This document shows positions 7,635 to 14,197 of a stretch of 17,471 bases of DNA, piece after piece. The first letter of the stretch is position 1. The number at the start of each line of letters is the position of its first letter. This DNA comes from an uncultured Acetatifactor sp. GTDB lineage: Bacteria > Bacillota > Clostridia > Lachnospirales > Lachnospiraceae. Below the pieces are notes generated by a model, which was not told the origin of the DNA, did no database searches, and saw only the letters and a list, made by a program, of their open reading frames with translations. The stretch is from positions 1 to 17,471 of the forward strand of contig CAKRRS010000059.1 in the NCBI GenBank assembly GCA_934394665.1. Reading direction: 5' to 3'. The position numbers and the translations under genes were made by a program.

Positions 7635-8681
7635 TTATCTGGTCGACAAAAACTGTTGTTCCCGGAGGGCCGTCTGGTCGTCCGGGTAATTTTGTAAATA
7701 GGTATTTAACAGAATTGCCGCCTGACTGTAATCCTCCAGATATTCATATGCCACGATTTCATTAAAAGATAACGTCTGCATCAGACTGTTTCCTTCGATC
7801 TGTTTTCCTGCCTGAAATGCCTCTAAAGCATTCTGATATTCCTTTTTCGCCATTTCACACAGTCCCAGTTCATTATAAATCTCCGCATTGGGTCCCTGCT
7901 TCGACAGATAGTTGTTATAGACACTGGACGCATAGTTGTAATCTCCGGTCGCCGCATACGCTTTTCCCAGATAGAGATAGCTGTCCGCACCGCCCTTATC
8001 CTTCGCCTCTTCCAAGGCCAGGTATGCCTTCTGATATTCTCCGAGATAATAGTAAATCCGTCCGCTGTCATAGGCATCCAGCTGTTTCGCCGTATCCAAT
8101 ACGTTTTGCAGATACTCCTGACCAGCCTCACGATAGCCGTATTCTGCCAATACTTCATAGATTTCTATCAGTCTGTCATAATTTTTCGGATCCAGCGAAA
8201 CCACCTGGTCAAAATCCGCCTTGGCACTTTCATAATCTCCAAGCTCCAGCTCCGCTGATCCACGTAAAAACAGGGCATCTTTTTCTTGTGGTTTCAGTCC
8301 CAGGATGGCATCATATACTTTCTTAGCCTCCGTGGGCTGACCGTTTTTGGTATACGCTGCCGCCAGATAATAGTTCATATCATAATCGACTGTCTGTAAC
8401 CAGCCACTGCTTTGATTCAGGGCATCCGTAAAATACTGTACCGCCTGTTCATATTCCGTCAGCCCCATACAGGCAATTCCTCTGCCGCGTGCGATCAGTC
8501 TGCTGTCTTCCCGGTTGCTTTCCGCCTCGTCAAAGGCGGTCAACGCACCCTGATAGTCCAGCGCTTCTACCAGCTGCATCCCTTCTGTGATCTTGGCAGT
8601 TTTGTTTCCGCAGCCTGTCAGCATGCCGATCATCAGGCAGCCGATTCCTGCTGCCATCATTTTCCTATGTAATTTTCCCAT
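7635..8681 (-). CDS. TPR-repeat lipoprotein
   Basis: 348-residue secreted lipoprotein. A short basic N-terminus, a hydrophobic stretch and the lipobox LTGC with Cys24 indicate lipid anchoring on the outer face of the membrane. Most of the rest is about eight or nine tetratricopeptide repeats (residues ~30-345), with typical pieces such as LGDYESAKADFDQVVSLDP and ATGDYNYASSVYNNYL, forming a superhelical protein-binding scaffold. No catalytic domain is seen. The ATG at 8681 is chosen because GGAGG lies 5 bases upstream; a GTG four codons earlier would overlap that site. It follows mscL in the same direction after 110 bp, with only a weak extended -10 (TGATATAGG) visible. The partner is unknown. 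Confidence 0.88.
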   Translation of the reverse strand: MGKLHRKMMAAGIGCLMIGMLTGCGNKTAKITEGMQLVEALDYQGALTAFDEAESNREDSRLIARGRGIACMGLTEYEQAVQYFTDALNQSSGWLQTVDYDMNYYLAAAYTKNGQPTEAKKVYDAILGLKPQEKDALFLRGSAELELGDYESAKADFDQVVSLDPKNYDRLIEIYEVLAEYGYREAGQEYLQNVLDTAKQLDAYDSGRIYYYLGEYQKAYLALEEAKDKGGADSYLYLGKAYAATGDYNYASSVYNNYLSKQGPNAEIYNELGLCEMAKKEYQNALEAFQAGKQIEGNSLMQTLSFNEIVAYEYLEDYSQAAILLNTYLQNYPDDQTALREQQFLSTR

Positions 8682-8791
8682 GCTTTCCTCCACGGTTTCC
8701 TGCTTACACGAACTGTACTTATCGTTTGTACCGTTCCATCACATCACTTGTTTTCCTATATCATGCATGTCTAAATCCGGGATTTCGCCGC

Positions 8792-9226
8792 TTATTGATC
8801 CAGCTGAGAAGTACAATGAGGACATCTCGTTGCGTCGATTGCGATCTCGCTCTTACAGAAAGGACATTTCTTCGTCGTAGGCGCTGCCGGAGCTTCCTCC
8901 TTATGATGCAGAGTATCTCCCAGTTTATTAATGAATTTCACCAGGCAGAAAATAACAAATGCCGTGATCAGGAAATTAATGACTGCTGTAATAAAATTGC
9001 CGTACATCAACACCGGTGCCGTCTCACCGCTTCCCAGTTTCACATACAGATTGGAAAAATCCGTACCGCCGAAGATAGCGAGAATCGGTGTCAGGATATC
9101 CTGATTCAGAGAAGTAACGATTGCGGTAAATGCTCCGCCGACGATCACGCCGACTGCCATATCCATGACATTTCCCCTCAGAATAAACTTCTTAAATTCC
9201 TGCATAAATCCGCTTTTCTTACTCAT
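8792..9226 (-). CDS. mscL: Large-conductance mechanosensitive channel with zinc ribbon
   Basis: Homopentameric membrane channel that opens under membrane tension and releases solutes on osmotic downshock. The N-terminal amphipathic helix and the TM1 pore signature (FILRGNVMDMAVGVIVGGAF, 14-33) are diagnostic, and TM2 is about 76-103. After a short linker (108-119) the protein carries an added zinc-ribbon-like module with CPFC at 121-124 and CPHC at 135-138, replacing the usual charged C-terminal helix bundle. This makes it 144 residues, compared with about 130 to 136 in typical MscL. The ribosome binding site AGGAAGGAAG lies just before the ATG. It is divergent from holA. Confidence 0.95.
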   Translation of the reverse strand: MSKKSGFMQEFKKFILRGNVMDMAVGVIVGGAFTAIVTSLNQDILTPILAIFGGTDFSNLYVKLGSGETAPVLMYGNFITAVINFLITAFVIFCLVKFINKLGDTLHHKEEAPAAPTTKKCPFCKSEIAIDATRCPHCTSQLDQ

Positions 9227-9315
9227 TTTTCTTCCTTCCTCTTACAGTATCGTATACGTTCGGGATTGCTGCATTCCACACACCTCCGACGCATTGCACG
9301 ACTCCGGATAGTTAC

Positions 9316-9344
9316 ATTCTAGCATACCCCTCTTGAAACCTCAA
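9316..9344 (-). promoter_or_regulatory. mscL promoter
   Basis: TTGAGG (9344-9339) and TAGAAT (9321-9316) on the minus strand, 17-base spacer with TATGC before the -10. The leader is about 85 bases. Confidence 0.75.
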
Positions 9345-9362
9345 TAGAAAATGGAGTATACT
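9333..9362 (+). promoter_or_regulatory. holA promoter
   Basis: TTGAAA (9333-9338) and TATACT (9357-9362), 18-base spacer. Its -35 box directly abuts the -35 box of the mscL promoter on the other strand. Confidence 0.65.
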
Positions 9363-9448
9363 AAACCAATAATGATACCGGTCGAACCGATAGATTGCCC
9401 GGTCAGGCGTGTCATCTTTACTATCCGGAAAGGATTCAGGATTCCATT

Positions 9449-10429
9449 ATGCAGCGGATCAACGAAGATATTAAAACAGGAAATTTCAAACAGATCTACC
9501 TGCTCTACGGAGAAGAGCGTTATCTGAAAAATCAATATACAAATCGTCTGCGCAAAGCCATGTGCCAGGACGGTGATGAGATGAATACACATTTCTATCA
9601 GGGGAAAGAATTCTCTCTGGGGGAAGTGATCGACCTTGCTGAGACGCTGCCTTTTCTGGCAGAACGCAGGGTCATGTTTTTCAAAGACACCGGTCTCTTC
9701 AAATCCGGTGGAGAAAAGCTGGCGGAGTATCTTGCAAGTCCCAACGATACCACCTTTTTTGTATTTACGGAAACAGATGTGGATAAACGAAGCAAACTGT
9801 ATAAAACCGTTCAGTCCAAGGGATATGTTGCGGAATTTACCGTGCAGGATGAAACTTCTCTGAAGCGTTGGATTGCCGGTATCCTGGGCAGAGAGGGGAA
9901 AAAGATTTCTGAAAACACCGCACAGCTGCTGCTCTCCAAGACCGGCACCGACATGGAAAATATCCAGATGGAGTTAGAAAAACTGATCTGCTACTGTCTC
10001 GACCGCGATGTAGTCACAGCGGAAGATGTGGAAGCCGTCTGCACCACCCGGATCACCAGTCATATCTTCGATATGGTGAATGCCATTGCCGAAAAGCAGC
10101 CGCAGAAGGCGCTGCAGCTCTATTATGATCTGCTGGCTCTAAAAGAGCCTCCCATGCGCGTCCTGTTCCTGATTGCCAGACAATGTAATCTCCTGCTGCA
10201 GACCAAAGAATTAAAAAGCAGGGGGCACGATAATAAGACCATTGCCTCCAAACTGGGTGTGCCTCCTTTCGCTGTCGGAAAATACGCGGCACAGGCATCT
10301 CACTTTAAGACCTCCGTATTAAAAAACGCTGTGAAGCAATGTGTAGAAACGGAAGAAGCCGTAAAGCAGGGGCGCATGAACGATATGATGAGCGTGGAGA
10401 TACTGATTTTGTCAGTGTTGCCTTCCTAA
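9449..10429 (+). CDS. holA: DNA polymerase III delta subunit
   Basis: Clamp-loader delta subunit, which opens the beta sliding clamp during loading onto primed DNA. At 326 residues it matches the HolA family. It has the N-terminal YLLYGEERYLKNQY segment in the AAA+-like domain without a functional Walker A, the central FFVFTETDVDKRSKLYK region, and the helical C-terminal collar domain containing MRVLFLIARQCNLLLQ and LGVPPFAVGKYAAQA. The ATG at 9449 is preferred: AGGA lies 8 bases upstream, the N-terminus then aligns with the family, and the upstream extension begins with TTG at 9395. It is monocistronic; downstream is a bidirectional terminator. Confidence 0.93.
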   Translation: MQRINEDIKTGNFKQIYLLYGEERYLKNQYTNRLRKAMCQDGDEMNTHFYQGKEFSLGEVIDLAETLPFLAERRVMFFKDTGLFKSGGEKLAEYLASPNDTTFFVFTETDVDKRSKLYKTVQSKGYVAEFTVQDETSLKRWIAGILGREGKKISENTAQLLLSKTGTDMENIQMELEKLICYCLDRDVVTAEDVEAVCTTRITSHIFDMVNAIAEKQPQKALQLYYDLLALKEPPMRVLFLIARQCNLLLQTKELKSRGHDNKTIASKLGVPPFAVGKYAAQASHFKTSVLKNAVKQCVETEEAVKQGRMNDMMSVEILILSVLPS

Positions 10430-10473
10430 CGCCAAAGCACTGAACATAGCATAAAAAGATGCTGTCATTTTCT

Positions 10474-10521
10474 AAAAATAAGCACCGTCAAGGTATGAAA
10501 GCTTTGACAGTGCTTATCTTT
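10474..10521. terminator. Bidirectional terminator between holA and the NUDIX gene
   Basis: ATAAGCAC (10478-10485) and GTGCTTAT (10510-10517), continued by GTCAA/TTGAC after one C·A mismatch. On the minus strand it is followed by TTTTTAG; on the + strand by CTTTCTC. Confidence 0.85.
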
Positions 10522-10555
10522 CTCATCATCCCAATTTTACTGATGAATCAACATG

Positions 10556-11215
10556 TTACTCCCACATTCCCGTCACAAAGCACATCATGGCCGCCCAGGT
10601 ATATAGCGGATAGAAAAGTCCCTGATCATCCACTCCGGCCCGCAATATCTTCTTTGCTTCCTCTCTGGTCAGCAGCTCAAAACCATCAAACATTTCCGTG
10701 CCAACAGCACCTTCCTGACTTACCTTCGGCATCTCCTCACGGTTCAGGGTGATCTGTACCAGTGCATTGCTCTCATCCGTCATGCCCGGAGTACTGAATA
10801 CCAGCGGATTCACGAGACGGATATTGTCGCTTGCTTCCGGTTCGATACCTGTCTCTTCTCTGAGTTCCCGGATGGCTGCATGAAACGCCGGGTTTGGAGC
10901 CTGTGCATCTTCCGGATCCAACAGTCCGGCCGGTACACTTAGGAGAATTTGTCCTGCGGGATAACGGTATTCCCGGCTTAATACCAGTCTTGGTTCCTGC
11001 CCTTTGATCTTCAGGATCACAATGCAGCTGACCGCATCCGGCAGCATCTGCTTGAATTCTTTCTCAGTCTTGATTGCTGCCAGATTTTCTTTTGTCCTTC
11101 TGGTAGCATCAAAATAATGTTTCCCCGGTTCATATTGCAGATCAAATACTTTAATAAATCTGCTGTCGTAGACGGTCTCCACCTGTTCTTTTTTTATGAT
11201 TGGTTTGTTCTCCAT
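10556..11215 (-). CDS. NUDIX hydrolase, ADP-ribose pyrophosphatase-like
   Basis: 219-residue member of the NUDIX superfamily, which cleaves nucleoside diphosphates linked to another moiety; the overall shape resembles ADP-ribose pyrophosphatases. A substrate-loop region REYRYPAGQILLSVPAGL (81-98) precedes the metal-binding core RELREETG (116-123). Between the Gly of PAG and this core there are about four residues more than the canonical GX5EX7REUXEEXGU allows, and the first conserved Glu is not in register (DPEDAQAPNPAFHAAI). The catalytic REXXEE part is complete. The ATG at 11215 follows AGAGG by 8 bases; 28 codons of in-frame sequence upstream lack a good start. It lies 120 bp behind the superoxide dismutase gene in the same direction without an obvious terminator between. 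Exact substrate is uncertain. Confidence 0.88.
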   Translation of the reverse strand: MENKPIIKKEQVETVYDSRFIKVFDLQYEPGKHYFDATRRTKENLAAIKTEKEFKQMLPDAVSCIVILKIKGQEPRLVLSREYRYPAGQILLSVPAGLLDPEDAQAPNPAFHAAIRELREETGIEPEASDNIRLVNPLVFSTPGMTDESNALVQITLNREEMPKVSQEGAVGTEMFDGFELLTREEAKKILRAGVDDQGLFYPLYTWAAMMCFVTGMWE

Positions 11216-11335
11216 ATGTTTTTCCTCTTTATTTTCTCTGTCTGTTTTTATTATTTTACTATTTTGGCATTTAGCAAAACCACACAAATATCGCTGCACA
11301 TTTTGAAACTAACATGCTTTTTATTCGTTTCATAA

Positions 11336-12004
11336 TCACGCCATGCCTGCAGTTTCTTCCAATCTTTGAAGTACCCGTTCATATCGCCTTTCGGCCTTTT
11401 TCCAGTGAATCAGTTTATGCCACCCTTCCACATAATCCGGTCTGCGGTTCTGATATTGCAGGTAATAGGCATGTTCCCACACATCAATAAGGGAAATGGG
11501 TGTATACAGTTTCAGATCCGGGATTTCCTGATTCGCTGTCGGTAGGATCACGAGTGTTCCATCCTGCGCGCTGACAAGCCATGCCCATCCGGAGCCGAAT
11601 ACCGAAACGGCAGCCTGTGTCATCTGTTCTTTCCACTGTCTCACCGATCCGAAATCCCGGATCAAGGCCTCTTCCAATGCTCCGCAAGGCTCCTGTCCTG
11701 CCGGACTGCGCATACTGTCGAAATACAGTTGATGATTATATACCCCACCGCCGTTGTTATGAATACTTTTCCGGGCTTCCTCCGGCAAAGACGCAAGTCT
11801 ATTATCCTCCGAAGTGAGCAGTTCCGTCAAGGACATCTGCTGCAGCTGCGGATAATCGGCAAGCGTTGCATTCAGCTTATCCACATAGGTTTTATAATGT
11901 TTGTCATGATGAAAATGCAGTGTTTCCTCATCCAGCACCGGAAGCAGAGCATCATATTCATAAGGCAGGGGCTGTACGACAAAAGGATAATGTTTTTCCA
12001 GCAT
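11336..12004 (-). CDS. Iron/manganese superoxide dismutase
   Basis: Cytoplasmic enzyme that disproportionates superoxide to oxygen and hydrogen peroxide. 222 residues, with the helical N-terminal and alpha/beta C-terminal domains of the Fe/Mn family. By alignment to E. coli SodB the metal ligands are His32 (HFHHDKHYKTYV), His91 (YNHQLYF), Asp174 and His178 (DVWEHAYY), all present. In the second-ligand region the usual GGH-x-NHS-x-FW is GGV-x-NHQ-x-YF, a variant in the second coordination sphere, so metal preference (Fe, Mn or either) cannot be read from the sequence. GGAG lies 5 bases before the ATG. It is 171 bp downstream of the T-box-controlled gene on the same strand, with no strong terminator between. 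Confidence 0.93.
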   Translation of the reverse strand: MLEKHYPFVVQPLPYEYDALLPVLDEETLHFHHDKHYKTYVDKLNATLADYPQLQQMSLTELLTSEDNRLASLPEEARKSIHNNGGGVYNHQLYFDSMRSPAGQEPCGALEEALIRDFGSVRQWKEQMTQAAVSVFGSGWAWLVSAQDGTLVILPTANQEIPDLKLYTPISLIDVWEHAYYLQYQNRRPDYVEGWHKLIHWKKAERRYERVLQRLEETAGMA

Positions 12005-12017
12005 ATTACTCCAATCC

Positions 12018-12034
12018 GCCTGTAACAGACAGGC
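12018..12034. repeat. Short inverted repeat before the superoxide dismutase gene
   Basis: GCCTGT (12018-12023) and ACAGGC (12029-12034) with a 5-base loop, ending 9 bases upstream of the GGAG ribosome binding site. It may be a leader hairpin or operator. Confidence 0.35.
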
Positions 12035-12175
12035 ATATATTCTTCATGCTAAGTAACGATTCAGCCTATAGCGTTTTCATAAATCCGCAAATAAGTCTCT
12101 GAATGGTTACTCTATGTACAGTATATGCCAATTCGGTCATTAAATTTATCCTTTGCCCATTTTCATGGAATCACT

Positions 12176-12700
12176 TTATGCCCGTTTTCTCTGCACTGCC
12201 GGATAAATCTCTACGGCAACTTCCAGACTCTGTCCGGATCTGACTTTCTGCACCTCTTCCGCTTCCTGTTCAAGCAGCCATCCACAGACCTCTTCTGCCA
12301 GCGGTTCTCCCTGCTCTTTTAACCAGAAGCTGACATTGGCTAACATCTGCAAATGGTTCAGAATCGTATTGCGGCAAAGTCTGCGGTCTGTGATTCTGGT
12401 CTTCCAGGGTTCTCCGGCTGCGTACAGCTGTGCAGCTTCACTAAGATATGCCTGGATCAGTGCTGTCTGCTCATTTTTCTGTTTCCTGTTGTTCCCCAAC
12501 TTCAATGTTGCACCTGACACCTGCACACCGCCGTTACCGTCTGCAACCCGCAATTGCTCACTGATTCTTTTTGTCTCCCGGTAAATCTTCTCATCGCATC
12601 GTCCCGCCGGAACGATCCCCTCCATATATTTCTGTATGAAATGCAGGCTTTCATTCATCTGTCTGCAATATTCTCTGATCAGTTCTTCTCTTTTTGACAT
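12176..12700 (-). CDS. Uncharacterised protein downstream of a T-box
   Basis: 174-residue protein not recognised. It is predicted soluble, mostly helical and strongly charged, with no signal peptide, membrane segment or known catalytic motif. Features visible: an N-terminal helix rich in Glu/Arg (REELIREYCRQMNESLHF), a glycine-rich linker DGNGG followed by VQVSGATLKLG, and a long helical second half (Cys109, Cys139) with LCRNTILNHLQMLANVSFWL. Coding potential looks real: about 525 bases open with balanced composition. The ATG lies directly after the U-tract of the T-box terminator. The only possible ribosome binding site is AAGGGCGG in the 3' arm of that terminator, 9 bases upstream. Expression should therefore depend on uncharged tRNA. 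It may be co-transcribed with the superoxide dismutase gene. No function is proposed. Confidence 0.75.
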   Translation of the reverse strand: MSKREELIREYCRQMNESLHFIQKYMEGIVPAGRCDEKIYRETKRISEQLRVADGNGGVQVSGATLKLGNNRKQKNEQTALIQAYLSEAAQLYAAGEPWKTRITDRRLCRNTILNHLQMLANVSFWLKEQGEPLAEEVCGWLLEQEAEEVQKVRSGQSLEVAVEIYPAVQRKRA

Positions 12701-12737
12701 AATAAAAAACCGCCCTTAAATAAAAATTTAAGGGCGG
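12701..12737 (-). terminator. T-box terminator
   Basis: CCGCCCTTAAAT and ATTTAAGGGCGG (12710-12721 and 12726-12737) give a perfect 12-bp stem with an AAAA loop on the + strand, followed in transcript order by TTTTTTATT. The start codon of the regulated gene follows immediately. Confidence 0.95.
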
Positions 12738-13009
12738 AAATCGTCCGCGGTACCACCTTAATTCGCTTATCCTTCACAGGAACAAGCCTCTGCAACTACG
12801 GACAAGTAACCTCTCATCGATAGTCAGGTACGGTAACGGGTACTCCCGTTGCAACCTGTCCGCATCCATCCATTATCTCCATGCGAAGTCGGTGCAAAGC
12901 TCCGAGACCATGTTCAAAGAAGCCTTCCATATCCCTTTTCACCTGCCGGGACTCTCTGTGACGTATCTCTTCTCCTACTCTTCTCTTCACAGCCTTTATT
13001 TGTTCAACT
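12701..13009 (-). promoter_or_regulatory. T-box riboswitch (tRNA-sensing leader)
   Basis: The conserved T-box AAGGTGGTACCGCGG lies at 12759-12745. The antiterminator is complete: AAGG (12759-12756) pairs with CCUU (12733-12730), GCGGA (12748-12744) pairs with UCCGC (12738-12734), and UGGUACC forms the 7-base bulge. Stem I shows the AGUA motif (12979-12976), the AGAGAG GA-motif, a UCCC/GGGA distal stem, and the specifier loop GAACAUGG (12915-12908) between helices GGAGAAG/CUUCUUU and GAGA/UCUC. A stem III-like hairpin (GCUU...AAGC) precedes the T-box. Positional reading gives CAU (His) as specifier. The bulge base U, however, predicts a tRNA with A73, which suits Met (AUG, one base over) better than bacterial tRNA-His (C73). 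Uncharged cognate tRNA should favour readthrough into the unknown gene. Confidence 0.95.
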
Positions 13010-13015
13010 GTCTGT

Positions 13016-13044
13016 ATTTTATCCCCATCGCGGACATTTGTCAA
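13016..13044 (-). promoter_or_regulatory. T-box leader promoter
   Basis: Consensus TTGACA (13044-13039) and TAAAAT (13021-13016) on the minus strand, 17-base spacer. Predicted start near 13009, giving a leader of about 310 bases. Confidence 0.85.
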
Positions 13045-13111
13045 TACTTTGTTTTTGCTGCAAGTACATATTATGAGTATGGTCAATGCCTTCAGCAAAT
13101 ACAATTCCGTC

Positions 13112-13140
13112 TTGACATCACCATACTCTCTTGCTATGAT
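13112..13140 (+). promoter_or_regulatory. Promoter of the PD-(D/E)XK gene
   Basis: Consensus TTGACA (13112-13117) and TATGAT (13135-13140), 17-base spacer. It diverges from the T-box promoter; the leader is about 165 bases and AT-rich. Confidence 0.75.
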
Positions 13141-13311
13141 ATTATCAAAGCATTTATTCTATGAGAGAAAATTCAAAAAGCTGGTCTCAGCATCTGTTTT
13201 CGGGATTTCCCGTTTTCAAATCAGAAATTCATGCTTTTATTCCCTTTTATTTTTTAACACATATCGCAGTGGATTTTTGATAATCCCTATTTTTAACGCA
13301 AAGGAGATTCT

Positions 13312-14154
13312 ATGGAAAACAGAACGAAATTGCTCCAATGGCATCCGGCATTTTTTGCAGGAATACAAGTGGATCTGGATGCTGAGAAAAGTGAATTGGC
13401 ATACGACAATGAATACCAGCTTGGTACAAAACCAAAACAAATTGACGTAATTATATTGAAGAAAAATGATGATTATCAAATTCGTAAAAATATCGGAAGA
13501 ATATTTCGAAAATACAACATTATCGAATATAAAAGTCCTTCCGATTATCTGAGCATTGATGATTTTTACAATGGTTATGCGTATGCATACCTTTACAAAA
13601 TTGATACTGTTACCGTGGATGAACGGAAAATATGTGATATTACTCTGACCTTTGCTACTACAAAATATCCGCAAAAGCTCATGAAACACTTAAAATGGGT
13701 ACAACGCTATAAGATACAAAATGTATTTCCCGGCATTTATTATCTCTGCGGCGATATTATTCCCATACAAATTGTTGTGTTATCTCAACTGCCACTGGAA
13801 GAAAATCTATGGCTTCGTGTCTTAAGCAATAAACTGGACGATCCTGAGATCATCGAACGAATGTTACGGGAATATGAGCAACATAAAGACAATCCTCTAT
13901 ACAGTTCTATTGTGGAGATTGTGGCACAGGCAAATCAATTATTATTTAGACAGGAGGGATCTATCATGAGTGAAACTTTAGAAGCTATTATCAACGAGAA
14001 ATTGGATGCCAGAGAAAAAAGAGGCCACGATAATGCTTGCAGAGAACATGCGCGCAGCATGTACCGTATCGGCATGTCTATAGAGCAGATTGCGCTGGTC
14101 ACCAATGCCTCTATCGAAACTGTCACCGAATGGATAAATAATAAGGGAGCCTGA
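13312..14154 (+). CDS. PD-(D/E)XK nuclease-like protein (Rpn/transposase-related)
   Basis: 280-residue protein of a family often found in several copies in Lachnospiraceae genomes and related to Rpn-type recombination-promoting nucleases. The nuclease core is visible: Asp45 in QIDVIIL, then Glu72-x-Lys74 in NIIEYKSP, the D...ExK arrangement. The middle (about 100-180) is the rest of the alpha/beta fold. The C-terminal 80 residues are helical, ending with an HTH-like segment MSIEQIALVTNASIETVTEWI. AAAGGAG lies 6 bases before the ATG. Codon use is AT-rich (many AAA, ATT, TAT) compared with carB next door, and the gene interrupts an otherwise minus-strand region, so it is probably acquired. The last codons form one arm of a long hairpin, with the stop codon in the loop. 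Activity is inferred from motifs only. Confidence 0.82.
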   Translation: MENRTKLLQWHPAFFAGIQVDLDAEKSELAYDNEYQLGTKPKQIDVIILKKNDDYQIRKNIGRIFRKYNIIEYKSPSDYLSIDDFYNGYAYAYLYKIDTVTVDERKICDITLTFATTKYPQKLMKHLKWVQRYKIQNVFPGIYYLCGDIIPIQIVVLSQLPLEENLWLRVLSNKLDDPEIIERMLREYEQHKDNPLYSSIVEIVAQANQLLFRQEGSIMSETLEAIINEKLDAREKRGHDNACREHARSMYRIGMSIEQIALVTNASIETVTEWINNKGA

Positions 14155-14176
14155 CAGGCTCCCTTATTATTTATCC
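14132..14176. terminator. 20-bp perfect hairpin, bidirectional terminator
   Basis: The arms at 14132-14151 and 14157-14176 are perfectly complementary, with loop TGACA. The core is AAGGGAGCC/GGCTCCCTT and the outer part is A/T-rich, so a U-run exits in either direction. It serves the convergent nuclease gene and carB; the nuclease stop codon (14152-14154) is in the loop. Confidence 0.9.
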
Positions 14177-14197
14177 TATATTTTATGATTGTCAGTC

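Noticed and set aside
10459..10752. 97-codon + strand ORF after holA
   Set aside because: It starts in the bidirectional terminator and overlaps the NUDIX coding region in antisense.
12814..13104. 96-codon minus-strand ORF
   Set aside because: It lies across the T-box leader and its promoter; RNA structure explains the sequence, and no ribosome binding site supports translation.
13201..13217. CGGG/CCCG mini-hairpin followed by TTTT in the nuclease leader
   Set aside because: A 4-bp stem is too short to call a terminator.
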